NCBI GenBank assembly: GCA_021801265.1
Contig: JAJYYE010000001.1
Coordinates: 620,001 to 684,000, forward strand
Length of the DNA stretch: 64,000 nucleotides
Direction of reading: 5' to 3'
From: Pseudomonadota bacterium
GTDB taxonomy: Bacteria > Pseudomonadota > Gammaproteobacteria > Halothiobacillales > Halothiobacillaceae
Shown here in pieces: positions 18,255 to 26,509 of the stretch. The notes below the pieces were generated by a model. The model saw only the letters and a program-made list of their open reading frames with translations, made no database searches and was not told the origin of the DNA. Both the position numbers and the translations under genes were made by a program. Positions within the stretch are counted from its first letter, which is position 1; every line of letters begins with the position of its first letter.

Positions 18255-19209
18255 GAATCCCGACTTCGCTCAGGATTTTATCCGCACCCGCTGCCAGCAT
18301 TCGTTCGGCGAGCAACACGCCCAGCGCTTCGCCCATTGCTGCCGCGCCAGTGATTTCATCGCGCAGCATCTGGGTGCCATCGGGGCTGCCCACCATGCCG
18401 CGTAACCAAATTTGATCGTTATCCAGCAGCACCGCGTGTCCGCCAATCGGAACCTGGCAGCCTCCATTCAAGCGGGTGTTATACGCCCGCTCGGCGCGCA
18501 CGCGGGTGTTGGTGGCTGCGTCGATTAAAGGCGCGATGAGTTGATGAATAGCCGTATCGTTTGCCCGTGCTTCAATACCGAGCGCGCCTTGCCCCACCGA
18601 GGGCAGGGATTCTTCTGTGCTCAAAATGGCGTTGATACGGTCATCGTACCCCATCCGTTTCAGGCCGGCCGCCGCCAGAATAATGGCGTCGTACTCGCCC
18701 CGATCAAGCTTGCTGAGCCGCGATTGGATATTACCCCGCAACATTTTGATGGTTAGCCTCGGAAACTGCGCCCGAATCTGGGTTTCTCGCCGCAGGCTAG
18801 AGGTGCCCACCACTGCCCCATCGGGTAAGTCTGCGAGCTGGGCATAGTGGTTGGATACAAAGGCATCGCGCGGGTCATGGCCTGCCAAAATCGCGATGAG
18901 GTTCAAGCCTTCGGGGAAGCGCATCGGCACATCTTTCATGGAGTGCACCGCAATATCGGCGCGCTGTTCCAGCAGTGCGACTTCCAATTCCTTAACAAAT
19001 AGTCCTTTGCCGCCAATTTTGGCCAATGGGCTATCCAGCAATTGGTCGCCTTGGGTGGTCATGCTGATCAAGGTTACCTGCAAACCGGGGTGCAAACGAC
19101 GTAATTCAGCCGCCACAAATTCGCTTTGCCACAGCGCCAGCGGGCTTTCGCGCGTGGCGATTCGAATTCGCTCTATTACCCGCTCTCGGGGTTGGGTCAT
19201 GGGTGGCAT
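18238..19209 (-). CDS. hemC: Hydroxymethylbilane synthase (porphobilinogen deaminase)
   Basis: This 323-residue enzyme polymerises four porphobilinogens into hydroxymethylbilane. The substrate- and cofactor-binding motifs are clear: [34 protein letters not shown], the VGQGALGIE loop, and GGCQVPIG with the Cys that binds the dipyrromethane cofactor. It is the first gene of hemC-hemD-hemX-hemY, all tightly packed. The promoter must lie in the 118-base divergent spacer shared with the thioredoxin-fold gene at 19328. In pseudomonads hemC follows algR; here an algR-like gene lies about 12 kb away. Confidence 0.96.
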   Translation of the reverse strand: MPPMTQPRERVIERIRIATRESPLALWQSEFVAAELRRLHPGLQVTLISMTTQGDQLLDSPLAKIGGKGLFVKELEVALLEQRADIAVHSMKDVPMRFPEGLNLIAILAGHDPRDAFVSNHYAQLADLPDGAVVGTSSLRRETQIRAQFPRLTIKMLRGNIQSRLSKLDRGEYDAIILAAAGLKRMGYDDRINAILSTEESLPSVGQGALGIEARANDTAIHQLIAPLIDAATNTRVRAERAYNTRLNGGCQVPIGGHAVLLDNDQIWLRGMVGSPDGTQMLRDEITGAAAMGEALGVLLAERMLAAGADKILSEVGIHADPV

Positions 19210-19327
19210 CGGTATTCTCCAAATAATCGGTGCGTTATGGTACCCAAGAATTCGGCATAACGGGATGATGGGTTTTTTAGTCTATGATTCACGACCACTT
19301 GTTATGAAATTTGCTGGAGCGTCTGCT

Positions 19328-19921
19328 ATGCCTCAAACAACATTACCTCGCCGCCGCTGGATGATGAGCGCCCTGCCGGGTGTGTTATTCGGGATGCTGC
19401 TTGTTTTGAGTGGTGCCACCCAAGCAGCTGGGGTCATTCAATCGGCTGGAACGGCTGATACGCTGCCGTTCATGGCGAATTTGAGCGATATTCCACGGGA
19501 TCTAGCCGCCATGCAGGAGCGGAAAATCCCCATGCTGCTGTTCGTTCACGCCAGTTATTGCGGTTATTGCCAGCTGGTGGACAGCAGTTTTATTCAGCCG
19601 ATGCTTGATGACCCCGCCTATCAGGGGAAATTAATTATTCGCCGTATCGAGATTGACGCGCCGTTGTCCATTCTGGATCGGCACGGCATCGAGGAAACCA
19701 ATATGCACTTTGCCCGGCGGCTGGACGTGCGGCTGGTGCCGATGGTGGCATTTTTCGGGCCAGATGGCAGGGAAATCGGCGACTCAATCAAAGGTGTTAC
19801 GGTGCCGGATTTTTATCCGTATTACTTGGACGAGGGCATCAAATTGGCTGAGCAATGCGCCAAAACCCCCGATCCTGCGCGGTGTATGCCGTCTAAAGTT
19901 GCTGGTCAGCGAAGTTTGTAA
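19328..19921 (+). CDS. Exported thioredoxin-fold protein with CGYC motif
   Basis: This 197-residue protein has a twin-Arg-like N terminus (PRRRWMMSALPG), a hydrophobic signal segment to about residue 38, and a thioredoxin-like domain with the redox motif C-G-Y-C in HASYCGYCQLVDSSF followed by a cis-Pro loop (VRLVPMVAFFG). It resembles SoxW/DsbD-C-terminal-type periplasmic thioredoxins that reduce exported partners. The ATG at 19328 is chosen for a TGGAG ribosome site 8 bases upstream. It converges with tonB, overlapping by 16 bases. The substrate is unknown; cytochrome c or sulfur-enzyme thiols are possible. Confidence 0.85.
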   Translation: MPQTTLPRRRWMMSALPGVLFGMLLVLSGATQAAGVIQSAGTADTLPFMANLSDIPRDLAAMQERKIPMLLFVHASYCGYCQLVDSSFIQPMLDDPAYQGKLIIRRIEIDAPLSILDRHGIEETNMHFARRLDVRLVPMVAFFGPDGREIGDSIKGVTVPDFYPYYLDEGIKLAEQCAKTPDPARCMPSKVAGQRSL

Positions 19922-20712
19922 ACGAGGCTAATCGTCAGATTCATGGGGGTTTTCCCTAATTCAGGCGGGATGGGTTTGAATTTCCCGACCCGCTCAATCG
20001 CCTCAATCGCCCCCCGCTCCAACGCGGCGGATGGCGATTGCCCCAGCACATGGATATTCACAATGCGGCCATCCGCCTGCACGGTAAAACCCACGTCTAC
20101 GATGCCCTCTTGATTTAAACGCCGCGCTAGGGGCGGGTAGAATTTTTCTCGCTCAATGGCTGCGGCCAATGCCGCTTGATAGATGGCCAATTGGTCGCGT
20201 TGTTGCGCCGCATTATGTTCGGGCAAGGGGGGCGTGGGCGCTGCTGCCGTTGTGGGCGTCATCGTGGGCGGTGCGGTGACTTGCGATTCGGCCGTGGGGA
20301 ATGGTTGTGACGCGGGTTGAATCGGCGGCTCGGTTGGCGCGTTGTGCTCAGCGTGCGCGCGGGGTTTTGGCCTGATGGGCTTGGGTTCGATCGGCTTGGG
20401 CTTGACGGGGTTTGGGGCCGGTTGATGTTCAGGTTTCACAAATTCCTTGGGCGACGCGGACGCCGGTTCTGTGACTGGAACCGGCGGAGCGGGTGTGGCT
20501 TCTGGCATGGGTGCAGGCACCGAGTCTGGTCTGGTTTCTGGTTGAGGTACCGGTTCTGGTGCGGGCGCGAACATCGCCAAAGTCAGCGGGACGGATTCTG
20601 TGGGCCTTGGGGCGGGTACCGTCTCCGATTCTAGCCATAAAAACAGGAATAAACCCACCACCGTGCCGTGCAGTCCCACCGAGATGAGCAAGCCGATTCG
20701 TGAGGGGGTCAT
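19906..20712 (-). CDS. tonB: TonB energy-transducing protein
   Basis: This 268-residue protein has one N-terminal TM helix (IGLLISVGLHGTVVGLFLFLW, with the Ser/His expected for ExbB contact), a long Pro/Glu/Lys-rich spacer of about 130 residues that spans the periplasm, and a C-terminal TonB domain (VDVGFTVQADGRIVNIHVL; IERVGKFKPIP). It carries proton-motive energy to outer-membrane receptors. Its start overlaps exbD by 4 bases. No TonB-dependent receptor gene is in the window, so the substrate (iron chelate, copper or other) is unknown. Confidence 0.94.
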   Translation of the reverse strand: MTPSRIGLLISVGLHGTVVGLFLFLWLESETVPAPRPTESVPLTLAMFAPAPEPVPQPETRPDSVPAPMPEATPAPPVPVTEPASASPKEFVKPEHQPAPNPVKPKPIEPKPIRPKPRAHAEHNAPTEPPIQPASQPFPTAESQVTAPPTMTPTTAAAPTPPLPEHNAAQQRDQLAIYQAALAAAIEREKFYPPLARRLNQEGIVDVGFTVQADGRIVNIHVLGQSPSAALERGAIEAIERVGKFKPIPPELGKTPMNLTISLVYKLR

Positions 20713-21086
20713 GCCGCCGGTTCGGTGCGAATGGTTAGGCGGTCAAGACCGCGACTTTGGAGTGCATCAATCACCCTTACGAACTGCCCAAATTCGGTTT
20801 TTTGATCCACGCGGAACACAATGGCCTGGGTTTTGTCCAGCGTATCCAAACGCGCGCTTAATACCGCCAGCGTGACCGGTGCATCATCGAGAAATAACGC
20901 GCCCGTGGCATTCACGGTAATCATGAGGGCGGGTTCGCTGCTCACCGGTTGCGCAGATTTGGCTTCCGGCAGATTAACGCTAATTTCCCCTTGGGCAATA
21001 AACGTGGCGGTGGTGAGCACAATCGCCAACAGCACCAACATGATGTCGATAAAGGGGATGACATTAATTTGATCGAAGCGACGCAT
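20709..21086 (-). CDS. exbD: ExbD/TolR-family proton-channel subunit
   Basis: This 125-residue protein has a single TM helix near residues 12-33 with the conserved channel Asp in PFIDIMLVLLAIVL, then a periplasmic domain. With ExbB it forms the proton-driven motor for TonB. It is placed exbB-exbD-tonB, 3 bases after exbB and overlapping tonB by 4 bases, so the three are one operon. Confidence 0.94.
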   Translation of the reverse strand: MRRFDQINVIPFIDIMLVLLAIVLTTATFIAQGEISVNLPEAKSAQPVSSEPALMITVNATGALFLDDAPVTLAVLSARLDTLDKTQAIVFRVDQKTEFGQFVRVIDALQSRGLDRLTIRTEPAA

Positions 21087-21089
21087 GAT

Positions 21090-21569
21090 TCACCTCAATT
21101 CACGTTGCGGGGGTTCGCCCTGATCGACAGCAATTTTGCCCTGAGCGCGTTGTAGTTGCCCCCATTGCGCGGTGAGTACGTCAATTTTTCGCAAAAACCC
21201 GTTGTACATCAGAATTGCGGGAATTGCGACGACCAAGCCCAAGGCCGTGGCTTTCAATGCCAGAGCCAAACCCAACATCATCTGATTGGCCGCGATATGC
21301 CCGCTTTGGCCGAGCTGGTGGAAGGTAATTAGAATCCCCAATACCGTGCCGAGCAAGCCCACATAGGGGGCATTCGCACCAATGGAGGATAAGGTGGTGA
21401 GATGGTGCGTGAGCGCAATCGTTAACGATTCCCGGTCCGTGAATTCACCTAAGGGTACTTGGCGATAATACAAAAACCGTTCAATACTCAGCCAAACCAG
21501 AATTAGGCTCATGAATCCTAGGATGCCTAAAATAAAGGCGTCCAGGTAGTTTTGCATCAAGTTGATCAT
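21090..21569 (-). CDS. exbB: ExbB/MotA/TolQ-family proton-channel subunit
   Basis: This protein of about 159 residues has a first TM helix near 10-28 (AFILGILGFMSLILVWLSIERF) and two later helices with the family motif APYVGLLGTVLGILITF and GLALALKATALGLVVAIPA. It is on the short side for ExbB, lacking the N-terminal periplasmic extension, as in many TonB-linked minimal versions. The ATG at 21569 (MINLMQNY) is chosen because the frame upstream codes for low-complexity, non-homologous sequence. It is first in the exbB-exbD-tonB operon. Confidence 0.92.
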   Translation of the reverse strand: MINLMQNYLDAFILGILGFMSLILVWLSIERFLYYRQVPLGEFTDRESLTIALTHHLTTLSSIGANAPYVGLLGTVLGILITFHQLGQSGHIAANQMMLGLALALKATALGLVVAIPAILMYNGFLRKIDVLTAQWGQLQRAQGKIAVDQGEPPQRELR

Positions 21570-21795
21570 AAAAATTCCGTTGTGCTTTTCAAGCGTGTCC
21601 GCGTGATAGTGTAACAAATCTTCCTGGCTGGACCGCAGGGGATGACTGCCGGATAACCTCCACCGGTGATTTGCTGAAATAATGCGGTAGTATTCATTAC
21701 GCGGGTTGGCATGGTGATACCAATCAGGAAATTGCCGAGAAACCTTCCATTCCACTCAACACCGTGACAAGTTGGGTACGACGCGTCCTCGTTGA
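21570..21795. other. Non-coding spacer upstream of exbB
   Basis: I recognise no gene here. It must hold the exbB promoter on the minus strand; no convincing Fur box or -10/-35 pair was seen. Confidence 0.4.
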
Positions 21796-21984
21796 ACTGA
21801 CGCATTGCATTGGCTGCGGAGCGCTCCCCTCATCAATCATACCGAACCCCAAGAATATATCCTCGGGTTGCTGGACGCCGATGCCGTTGTGGCGTTTGAG
21901 CCTGCGCAGGCCATTATCGGCAGTAAACCGCAGGGACCAGTCGTGCTGATCGGCGATAGGCGCGCCCTGCCGGCAGCGCCCTAA
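21796..21984 (+). other. Open frame without ATG, possible gene remnant or small protein
   Basis: The 62 codons between the TGA at 21793 and the TAA at 21982 read like a normal protein tail (EYILGLLDADAVVAFEPAQ, then VVLIGDRRALPAAP). There is no ATG; only TTG 21805 or CTG 21814 could serve as a start and neither has a ribosome site. Composition matches coding DNA of the region. I do not recognise the family. It may be the 3' end of a gene whose front has been lost. Confidence 0.25.
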
Positions 21985-22002
21985 ATTTATTTTTTCATAA
22001 AG

Positions 22003-22033
22003 ATACGCAACTTTTTTAGAATAAGTTGCGTAT
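22003..22033. repeat. 11-bp perfect inverted repeat, candidate operator of the RiPP operon
   Basis: ATACGCAACTT (22003-22013) and AAGTTGCGTAT (22023-22033) are exact reverse complements with a 9-base A/T-rich spacer. The right arm overlaps the proposed -35 element of the promoter for the small precursor gene at 22129. That position suits a repressor or activator site. There is no T-run after it, so a terminator is unlikely. Confidence 0.6.
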
Positions 22034-22054
22034 ACAGTGGGCGGGAGCTATAAC
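22026..22054 (+). promoter_or_regulatory. Candidate sigma-70 promoter of the MNIO RiPP operon
   Basis: TTGCGT (22026-22031) and TATAAC (22049-22054) are separated by 17 bases, the ideal spacing. Transcription would start near 22061, about 68 bases before the precursor ATG. The -35 box lies inside the right arm of the inverted repeat. Confidence 0.5.
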
Positions 22055-22128
22055 TCTATCTTTCGCCGCAATTTTCGCCCGCGATTGCATGCTTTCGTTT
22101 CTGTTTCTGTTTCGAGGAGTACTGATTG

Positions 22129-22356
22129 ATGAAAACACGTTCCATTCAAAAAACCCTGCTTGCTTCTACCGTGATTGCTGCCGCAGTTACAGCGGGTTCG
22201 GCCATGGCCGCCACCGGCCAAAGTCCATTTACCAGCAACCACACACAGGGCAGCAGCATGCAACTGGCTGAAATGTCCTGCGGTGGCAATGCCTCTTGTG
22301 GCGGTCACATAAAAAAAGATAAAACCACCGATAAAACCGATAGCAGCAAAAGCTAA
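22129..22356 (+). CDS. Exported two-cysteine RiPP precursor of an MNIO (DUF692) system
   Basis: This 75-residue protein has a clear Sec signal peptide (Lys/Arg N terminus, hydrophobic 9-27, cleavage after SAMA at about 28). The mature part is only some 47 residues, with two Cys (C51, C57) in a Gly-rich core SCGGNASCGGH and then a Lys/Asp/Thr tail. It is followed by genes for a DUF692 multinuclear non-haem iron oxidase and its DUF2063 partner, the layout of bufferin (BufABC) and HvfABC systems in which precursor Cys are oxidised to heterocycles that bind metal such as copper. The core is shorter than in BufA1/BufA2. ATG 22129 has GAGGAG 9 bases upstream. Confidence 0.85.
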   Translation: MKTRSIQKTLLASTVIAAAVTAGSAMAATGQSPFTSNHTQGSSMQLAEMSCGGNASCGGHIKKDKTTDKTDSSKS

Positions 22357-22435
22357 GGTTCCCGCCAGGCGTTAATGCGTGCGCGCAATCCATCCATGGT
22401 GAACTTGCGCGCTATTTCTTTTCTGGAGGCGCTTT

Positions 22436-23305
22436 GTGCAACACCCGCCAGCCGCATTGCCTATTGATGTCGGGATCGGATTGCGTCGAGGCAGTCTGAT
22501 GCACGAGATTGAAACCGAACTTCCTGCGCTCAATTTTTTGGAAGTGGCCCCCGAGAATTGGCTGCGTTTGGGTGGCGCGGTCAAACGCCGGTTTGAAGTG
22601 CTGATCGCGCAGTATCCGCTGTATACCCACGGACTTTCGCTGTCGATTGGTGGCCCGGCACCGCTTGATTTCGCTTTTATCGACGCCATCAAGCTGTTTT
22701 TGGACCGCTATCAACCAGTGTTGTATAGCGAGCATCTGTCGTTTTGCAGCGATAACGCGCATCTTTATGATTTAATGCCGATTCCCTTCACCGAAGCAGC
22801 CATCGACCACGTGGTTGACCGTATTGTTCAAGTGCAGGATCGGCTTGGCCAGCGCTTGGTACTGGAAAATGTCTCGTATTACACTGCACCCACGGCGGAG
22901 CTCAGTGAAATTGACTTCATCACCGCTATTCTGGCGCGTGCCGACTGCGACCTGCTGCTCGACGTGAATAATGTGTATGTCAACAGTGTCAATCACCAGT
23001 ACGACCCTCGGGCGTTTATTGATGCCATGCCGTGTGAACGGGTACGCTATCTGCACGTGGCCGGGCATTTGCAGCTTGAGCCCGATTTGATTATCGACAC
23101 CCACGGCGCGCCGGTTAGCGATCCTGTCTGGGATTTATTGGCACACACCTACCAGCGGTTGGGCCCGGTGCCTACCTTGCTGGAACGCGATTTTGAGATT
23201 CCACCGCTGCGCGAACTGCTGGCCGAAGTGGCGCAAATTCGGGCCATTGCCGAGCGCGCCCATTCCGGCATTCCGGCCACCCCCCCGACGGCCCGCTGGG
23301 CATGA
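22436..23305 (+). CDS. Multinuclear non-haem iron oxidase, DUF692 (BufB/HvfB/MbnB type)
   Basis: This 289-residue TIM-barrel enzyme is expected to use two or three iron ions and O2 to convert precursor cysteines to thiooxazole- or oxazolone-type rings. Conserved metal-site segments are present in order: YSEHLSF, ENVSYY, DVNNVYVN, HVAGH, DTHGAPV and LERD. It starts at GTG 22436, supported by TGGAGG 6-8 bases upstream. The gene order precursor - DUF692 - DUF2063 and the 4-base overlap with the next gene mark it as the modifying enzyme for the small protein at 22129. Confidence 0.93.
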   Translation: MQHPPAALPIDVGIGLRRGSLMHEIETELPALNFLEVAPENWLRLGGAVKRRFEVLIAQYPLYTHGLSLSIGGPAPLDFAFIDAIKLFLDRYQPVLYSEHLSFCSDNAHLYDLMPIPFTEAAIDHVVDRIVQVQDRLGQRLVLENVSYYTAPTAELSEIDFITAILARADCDLLLDVNNVYVNSVNHQYDPRAFIDAMPCERVRYLHVAGHLQLEPDLIIDTHGAPVSDPVWDLLAHTYQRLGPVPTLLERDFEIPPLRELLAEVAQIRAIAERAHSGIPATPPTARWA

Positions 23306-24051
23306 TCCCCGATTTCCAAACCCTGCAACGGCAATTTGCCGCCTATATCCGCAACCCCTTGACGGCTGAACTGCCCCCCGGTTGCGATGTCACGCGCATG
23401 CGGCACTATCATCACTTGTTTTTGAATAACTTTGATGGCGTGCTGGAGGTCGCGTTCGAGCGCCTGCGCAGTAGTTTTTCCGACACGGACTGGTCAGGGT
23501 TGACCCGCCGGTTTTTCCAGACCATCCCACAGCATTCGCCCTATTTTTCTGATGTGCCAATGCGTTTTATTGAGTTTCTCGATGAACAAACCGAGGTACC
23601 GCTCACCGACGGGCAAAACGAACTTGCGGCGTACGAGCTGGCGTGTTTTGTGCTCAAAACCGACGAAGATTCTCCCTTGCCCGATGCGTTAACCCCAAAC
23701 GATAATGAGTCGGCGGCTTTCCCCGTATTGAACCCCGATAGCCTGCTGTTTGAGAGTCTGTATCCCGTGCATGATGTGGCATGGAATCCCCATGATCCTG
23801 CGCAATTGCCTACGTTTTTGATCCTCGTGCGCGATCACACCGGTGCTGTGCAAACCCACGAGCTCTCTGCCGTGAGTGCGCGCTTGCTGCAATTGATTCA
23901 TCAACATCCCGAGTTCACCGGTGCAGAATCTATTTCTGCGTTAGCCCAAGAACTCAATCAACCGGTTGCGAGCCTGCAGCCCTTTGCCCTTAAGCAGTTG
24001 GCGCAATGGCGGGATGATCAGGTTCTACTGGGTACCCGGCCTCGCCCTTGA
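23302..24051 (+). CDS. DUF2063 partner protein of the MNIO enzyme (BufC/HvfC type)
   Basis: This 249-residue protein has the N-terminal DUF2063 region (MIPDFQTLQRQFAAYIRNP, RMRHYHHLFLNNFDGVLE, DTDWSGLTRRFF), a helical domain once named a putative DNA-binding domain. In characterised systems this protein presents the precursor to the iron oxidase. It overlaps the DUF692 gene by 4 bases (ATGA), so the two are made together. The C-terminal part is variable, winged-helix-like in related proteins. No DoxX-type membrane protein follows, unlike in many Hvf loci. Confidence 0.9.
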   Translation: MIPDFQTLQRQFAAYIRNPLTAELPPGCDVTRMRHYHHLFLNNFDGVLEVAFERLRSSFSDTDWSGLTRRFFQTIPQHSPYFSDVPMRFIEFLDEQTEVPLTDGQNELAAYELACFVLKTDEDSPLPDALTPNDNESAAFPVLNPDSLLFESLYPVHDVAWNPHDPAQLPTFLILVRDHTGAVQTHELSAVSARLLQLIHQHPEFTGAESISALAQELNQPVASLQPFALKQLAQWRDDQVLLGTRPRP

Positions 24052-24128
24052 GCAGGATCTGAACGGTGGGGCCGCATCGCTTTTAAACTTTGGTATGCTG
24101 AAACGGACTTTTTCAAGGAGGAAAACCG

Positions 24129-24800
24129 ATGGCGATTACTGACTGGCCCGCCGACGAACGGCCGCGCGAGCGTTTGCTCAATCAGGGTGCTGCGGCACTG
24201 TCGGATGCGGAGCTTTTGGCTATTTTTTTGCGCACGGGGGTCGCCGGGCGATCGGCGGTCGATTTGGCGCGGGATTTACTCACCCATTTTGGCGGCGTGC
24301 GCGGCTTGCTGAACGCGCAACACGCCGCATTTACGCAAGCCAAAGGCTTGGGCGATGCCAAATTCGCGCAATTGCAAGCGGTGCTGGAACTCGCCCGGCG
24401 GCATTTTGCCGAGGAATTGGCCGAAGGCTCGGTGCTGGATTCACCCGATGCCACGCGGCGATTTTTGCAGGCACACTTGCGCGATAGCGCTCAGGAGGTT
24501 TTTGCGGTGCTGTTCCTGGATAACCAGCATCGCACGCTAGCGTTTGAGCGCTTGTTTTACGGCACCATCAACCAAGCCGCAGTTCATCCCCGTGAAGTGG
24601 TGAAAGCCGTGCTCCGCCATAATGCTGCCGCTGTGATTCTCGCCCATAACCATCCCTCCGGCATTGCCGAACCGAGCCTGGCTGACCGCGATATCACAAT
24701 TCGCTTGCGCGATGCCCTCAATTTGATCGACGTGCGCTTGCTCGATCACATGATTGTGGGCAATGAATGCGTATCGATGGCCGAGCGTGGCCTGATTTGA
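24129..24800 (+). CDS. radC: RadC family JAMM protein
   Basis: This 223-residue protein has N-terminal helix-hairpin-helix-like sequence ([22 protein letters not shown]) and a C-terminal JAMM metalloprotease-like domain with the zinc motif HNHPSG followed by D in SLADRD. The old name, DNA repair protein RadC, came from a mis-mapped recG allele; the biological role is unclear. An AAGGAGG ribosome site stands 7 bases before the ATG. It is not part of the RiPP operon, having a 77-base spacer and its own ribosome site, but could be read through. Confidence 0.94.
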   Translation: MAITDWPADERPRERLLNQGAAALSDAELLAIFLRTGVAGRSAVDLARDLLTHFGGVRGLLNAQHAAFTQAKGLGDAKFAQLQAVLELARRHFAEELAEGSVLDSPDATRRFLQAHLRDSAQEVFAVLFLDNQHRTLAFERLFYGTINQAAVHPREVVKAVLRHNAAAVILAHNHPSGIAEPSLADRDITIRLRDALNLIDVRLLDHMIVGNECVSMAERGLI

Positions 24801-25017
24801 CGGAGTGATGGATTCAGCGAAGGCACCCTGCGTCTGAATGTGATCGTGCTGTCGGGCTTCGCATTAGGGATGAATCCCCTCCTACACATTCCGCCCCCAT
24901 GCGGTCGGGGTTAACGCCAATATCGCGCCAAGCGTTGGTAGGATGAGTTTTAACCCCGACGCGATGCCGGATGCGGCCTAAGGTCGTGCGGCAGGGATTC
25001 GGCATGTTTTGGATGAA
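24801..25017. other. Intergenic spacer with imperfect REP-like pieces
   Basis: No gene is seen. The spacer contains the related words TCGGGCTTCGCATTAGGGATG, GCGGTCGGGGTTAACGCC and GTTTTAACCCCGACGCGATG, the last two partly inverted copies of each other (GGTCGGGGTTAA against TTAACCCCGAC). They could form a hairpin between the convergent radC and ung genes. Confidence 0.4.
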
Positions 25018-25752
25018 TTAAGTGCGCCAATCAATGGGCTGTTCGTCGTGCGCTGTCAAAAATTCATTAATTTTCGAGAACGGGCGCGAGCCAAAAAACC
25101 CGCGATAAGCCGATAAGGGTGAGGGGTGTGGGCTTTGAATAATCAAATGCCTGCCATCGCGATTGTGCGGTGCAATTAACGCGAGTTTTTTTTGTGCGAA
25201 CGCGCCCCACAGCACGAACACACAGGGCTGTGCGCGGGCAGCAAGGGCGGCAATGGCAGCATCGGTTAACTGTTCCCACCCTTGATTTTGATGCGCAGCC
25301 GATTGGCCGGCGGGCACCGTCAGCACCGCGTTGAGCAGGAGTACGCCTTGCTTGGCCCAGGGCGTTAAGTCGCCTCGACTATTCTCAATCCCCAAATCAT
25401 CGCGCAATTCCTGAAAAATATTGACGAGCGATTTGGGCAAAGGCTTGACACCCGCGCGAACGGAAAAGCTCAAGCCATGCGCATGGCCGGGCGTGGGGTA
25501 CGGGTCTTGCCCGAGAATCACCACACGCACCGCATCGAAGGGCGTGACGACAAACGCATTCAGCCAATCCGCTTTGACTGGCAGCAGTATTTTGCCCGCA
25601 TGGATTTCTGCGCGTAAAAAATCGCGCAGCTGATTCAGGGATGCGGAAGCCAGTACCGGTGCCAGCGCGGCTTGCCAGCCGGGTTCCAGCGCGGCCGATG
25701 CCCGATCTGTCAGGGTCTGACCCGTCACGGCATTAAGCGCTGAATTTGCCAA
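25018..25752 (-). CDS. ung: Uracil-DNA glycosylase, family 1
   Basis: This 244-residue base-excision repair enzyme removes uracil from DNA. Catalytic motif GQDPYPTPGHAHGLSFS holds the water-activating Asp, the LLLNAVLTV strand binds uracil, and HPSPLSAYRGFFG has the conserved His and the Leu/Ser DNA-intercalation loop. It has an N-terminal extension of about 25 residues before the core. The start lies inside the end of pdxH (28-base overlap), so the two are co-expressed. Confidence 0.96.
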   Translation of the reverse strand: MANSALNAVTGQTLTDRASAALEPGWQAALAPVLASASLNQLRDFLRAEIHAGKILLPVKADWLNAFVVTPFDAVRVVILGQDPYPTPGHAHGLSFSVRAGVKPLPKSLVNIFQELRDDLGIENSRGDLTPWAKQGVLLLNAVLTVPAGQSAAHQNQGWEQLTDAAIAALAARAQPCVFVLWGAFAQKKLALIAPHNRDGRHLIIQSPHPSPLSAYRGFFGSRPFSKINEFLTAHDEQPIDWRT

Positions 25753-26390
25753 GTGCCCGTGCTATCCCGGGTGTACACAAAGCGATCATGCAGACGTGAG
25801 CGGCGACCTTGCCAGAATTCCCATTCATCGGGGTGCAAGCGATAACCGCCCCACGCCGGGTTGCGTGGCACATCGCCATGGGGATAGCGGGCTTCAATGT
25901 CGGCAAACCGTGCTTCCAGCGCCGCTCGCGATTCAATCGGCTGGCTTTGGTGCGAGGCGGCTGCGGACATCCGTGATTTAATGGGCCGCTGATTGAAATA
26001 CGCTGCGTTATCTGCGTCGGGTAAGGGCTCGGCGCTGCCGGTGACCCGCACCTGCCGATCAATTTCTGGCCAGTAAAAGGTGAGTGCTGCAAACGGGTTT
26101 TCTGCCAACTCCTGCCCTTTCCGGCTGCGGGTGTCGGTGTAAAAACACAGGCCGCGCGCATCGAGGTGCTTGAGTAAGACATACCGCGCCGAAGGCCGCC
26201 CTTCGCGGGTGGCCGTGGCCAAACACATCGCGGTGGCATCGAAGTTGCCCGCCGCTTGCGCTGCGTTGAGCCAGCTTTCACACTGTGCCACCGGGTCAAG
26301 CGACAGTTCTTGCCGATGCAGTTCGCCAAACATAAAATCCCGTCGCGTCGAGCGGTGATCAAATTCGCCGGAATCGGTTATATCCGTCAT
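25725..26390 (-). CDS. pdxH: Pyridoxine/pyridoxamine 5'-phosphate oxidase
   Basis: This FMN enzyme of about 221 residues makes pyridoxal 5'-phosphate from PNP or PMP. Family segments are evident: ATREGRPSARYVLLK (FMN phosphate contacts), YTDTRSRKGQEL, FYWPEIDRQVRVTG, and the C-terminal signature WGGYRLHPDEWEFWQGRRSRLHD split across the FMN and PLP sites. The ATG at 26390 (MTDITDSGEF) is chosen over the frame's upstream ATG because its upstream bases hold AAGGG and the protein length fits the family. It precedes ung and overlaps it. Confidence 0.95.
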   Translation of the reverse strand: MTDITDSGEFDHRSTRRDFMFGELHRQELSLDPVAQCESWLNAAQAAGNFDATAMCLATATREGRPSARYVLLKHLDARGLCFYTDTRSRKGQELAENPFAALTFYWPEIDRQVRVTGSAEPLPDADNAAYFNQRPIKSRMSAAASHQSQPIESRAALEARFADIEARYPHGDVPRNPAWGGYRLHPDEWEFWQGRRSRLHDRFVYTRDSTGTWQIQRLMP

Positions 26391-26509
26391 GGTTGCGCGC
26401 CCTTTGATTGAATGAGCGAAGTGTAGCAGGCCGCACGTCACAGGTGATTTTCACCTATGCTCACGAACCCTTTTGAATTTTACCCCACCGATAATGACAC
26501 GGGATAACC

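Noticed and set aside
21570-21755. A 221-residue ExbB starting at 21755
   Set aside because: The 62 extra residues have no TM or ExbB similarity, and MINLMQNY at 21569 is a normal beginning for the short form.
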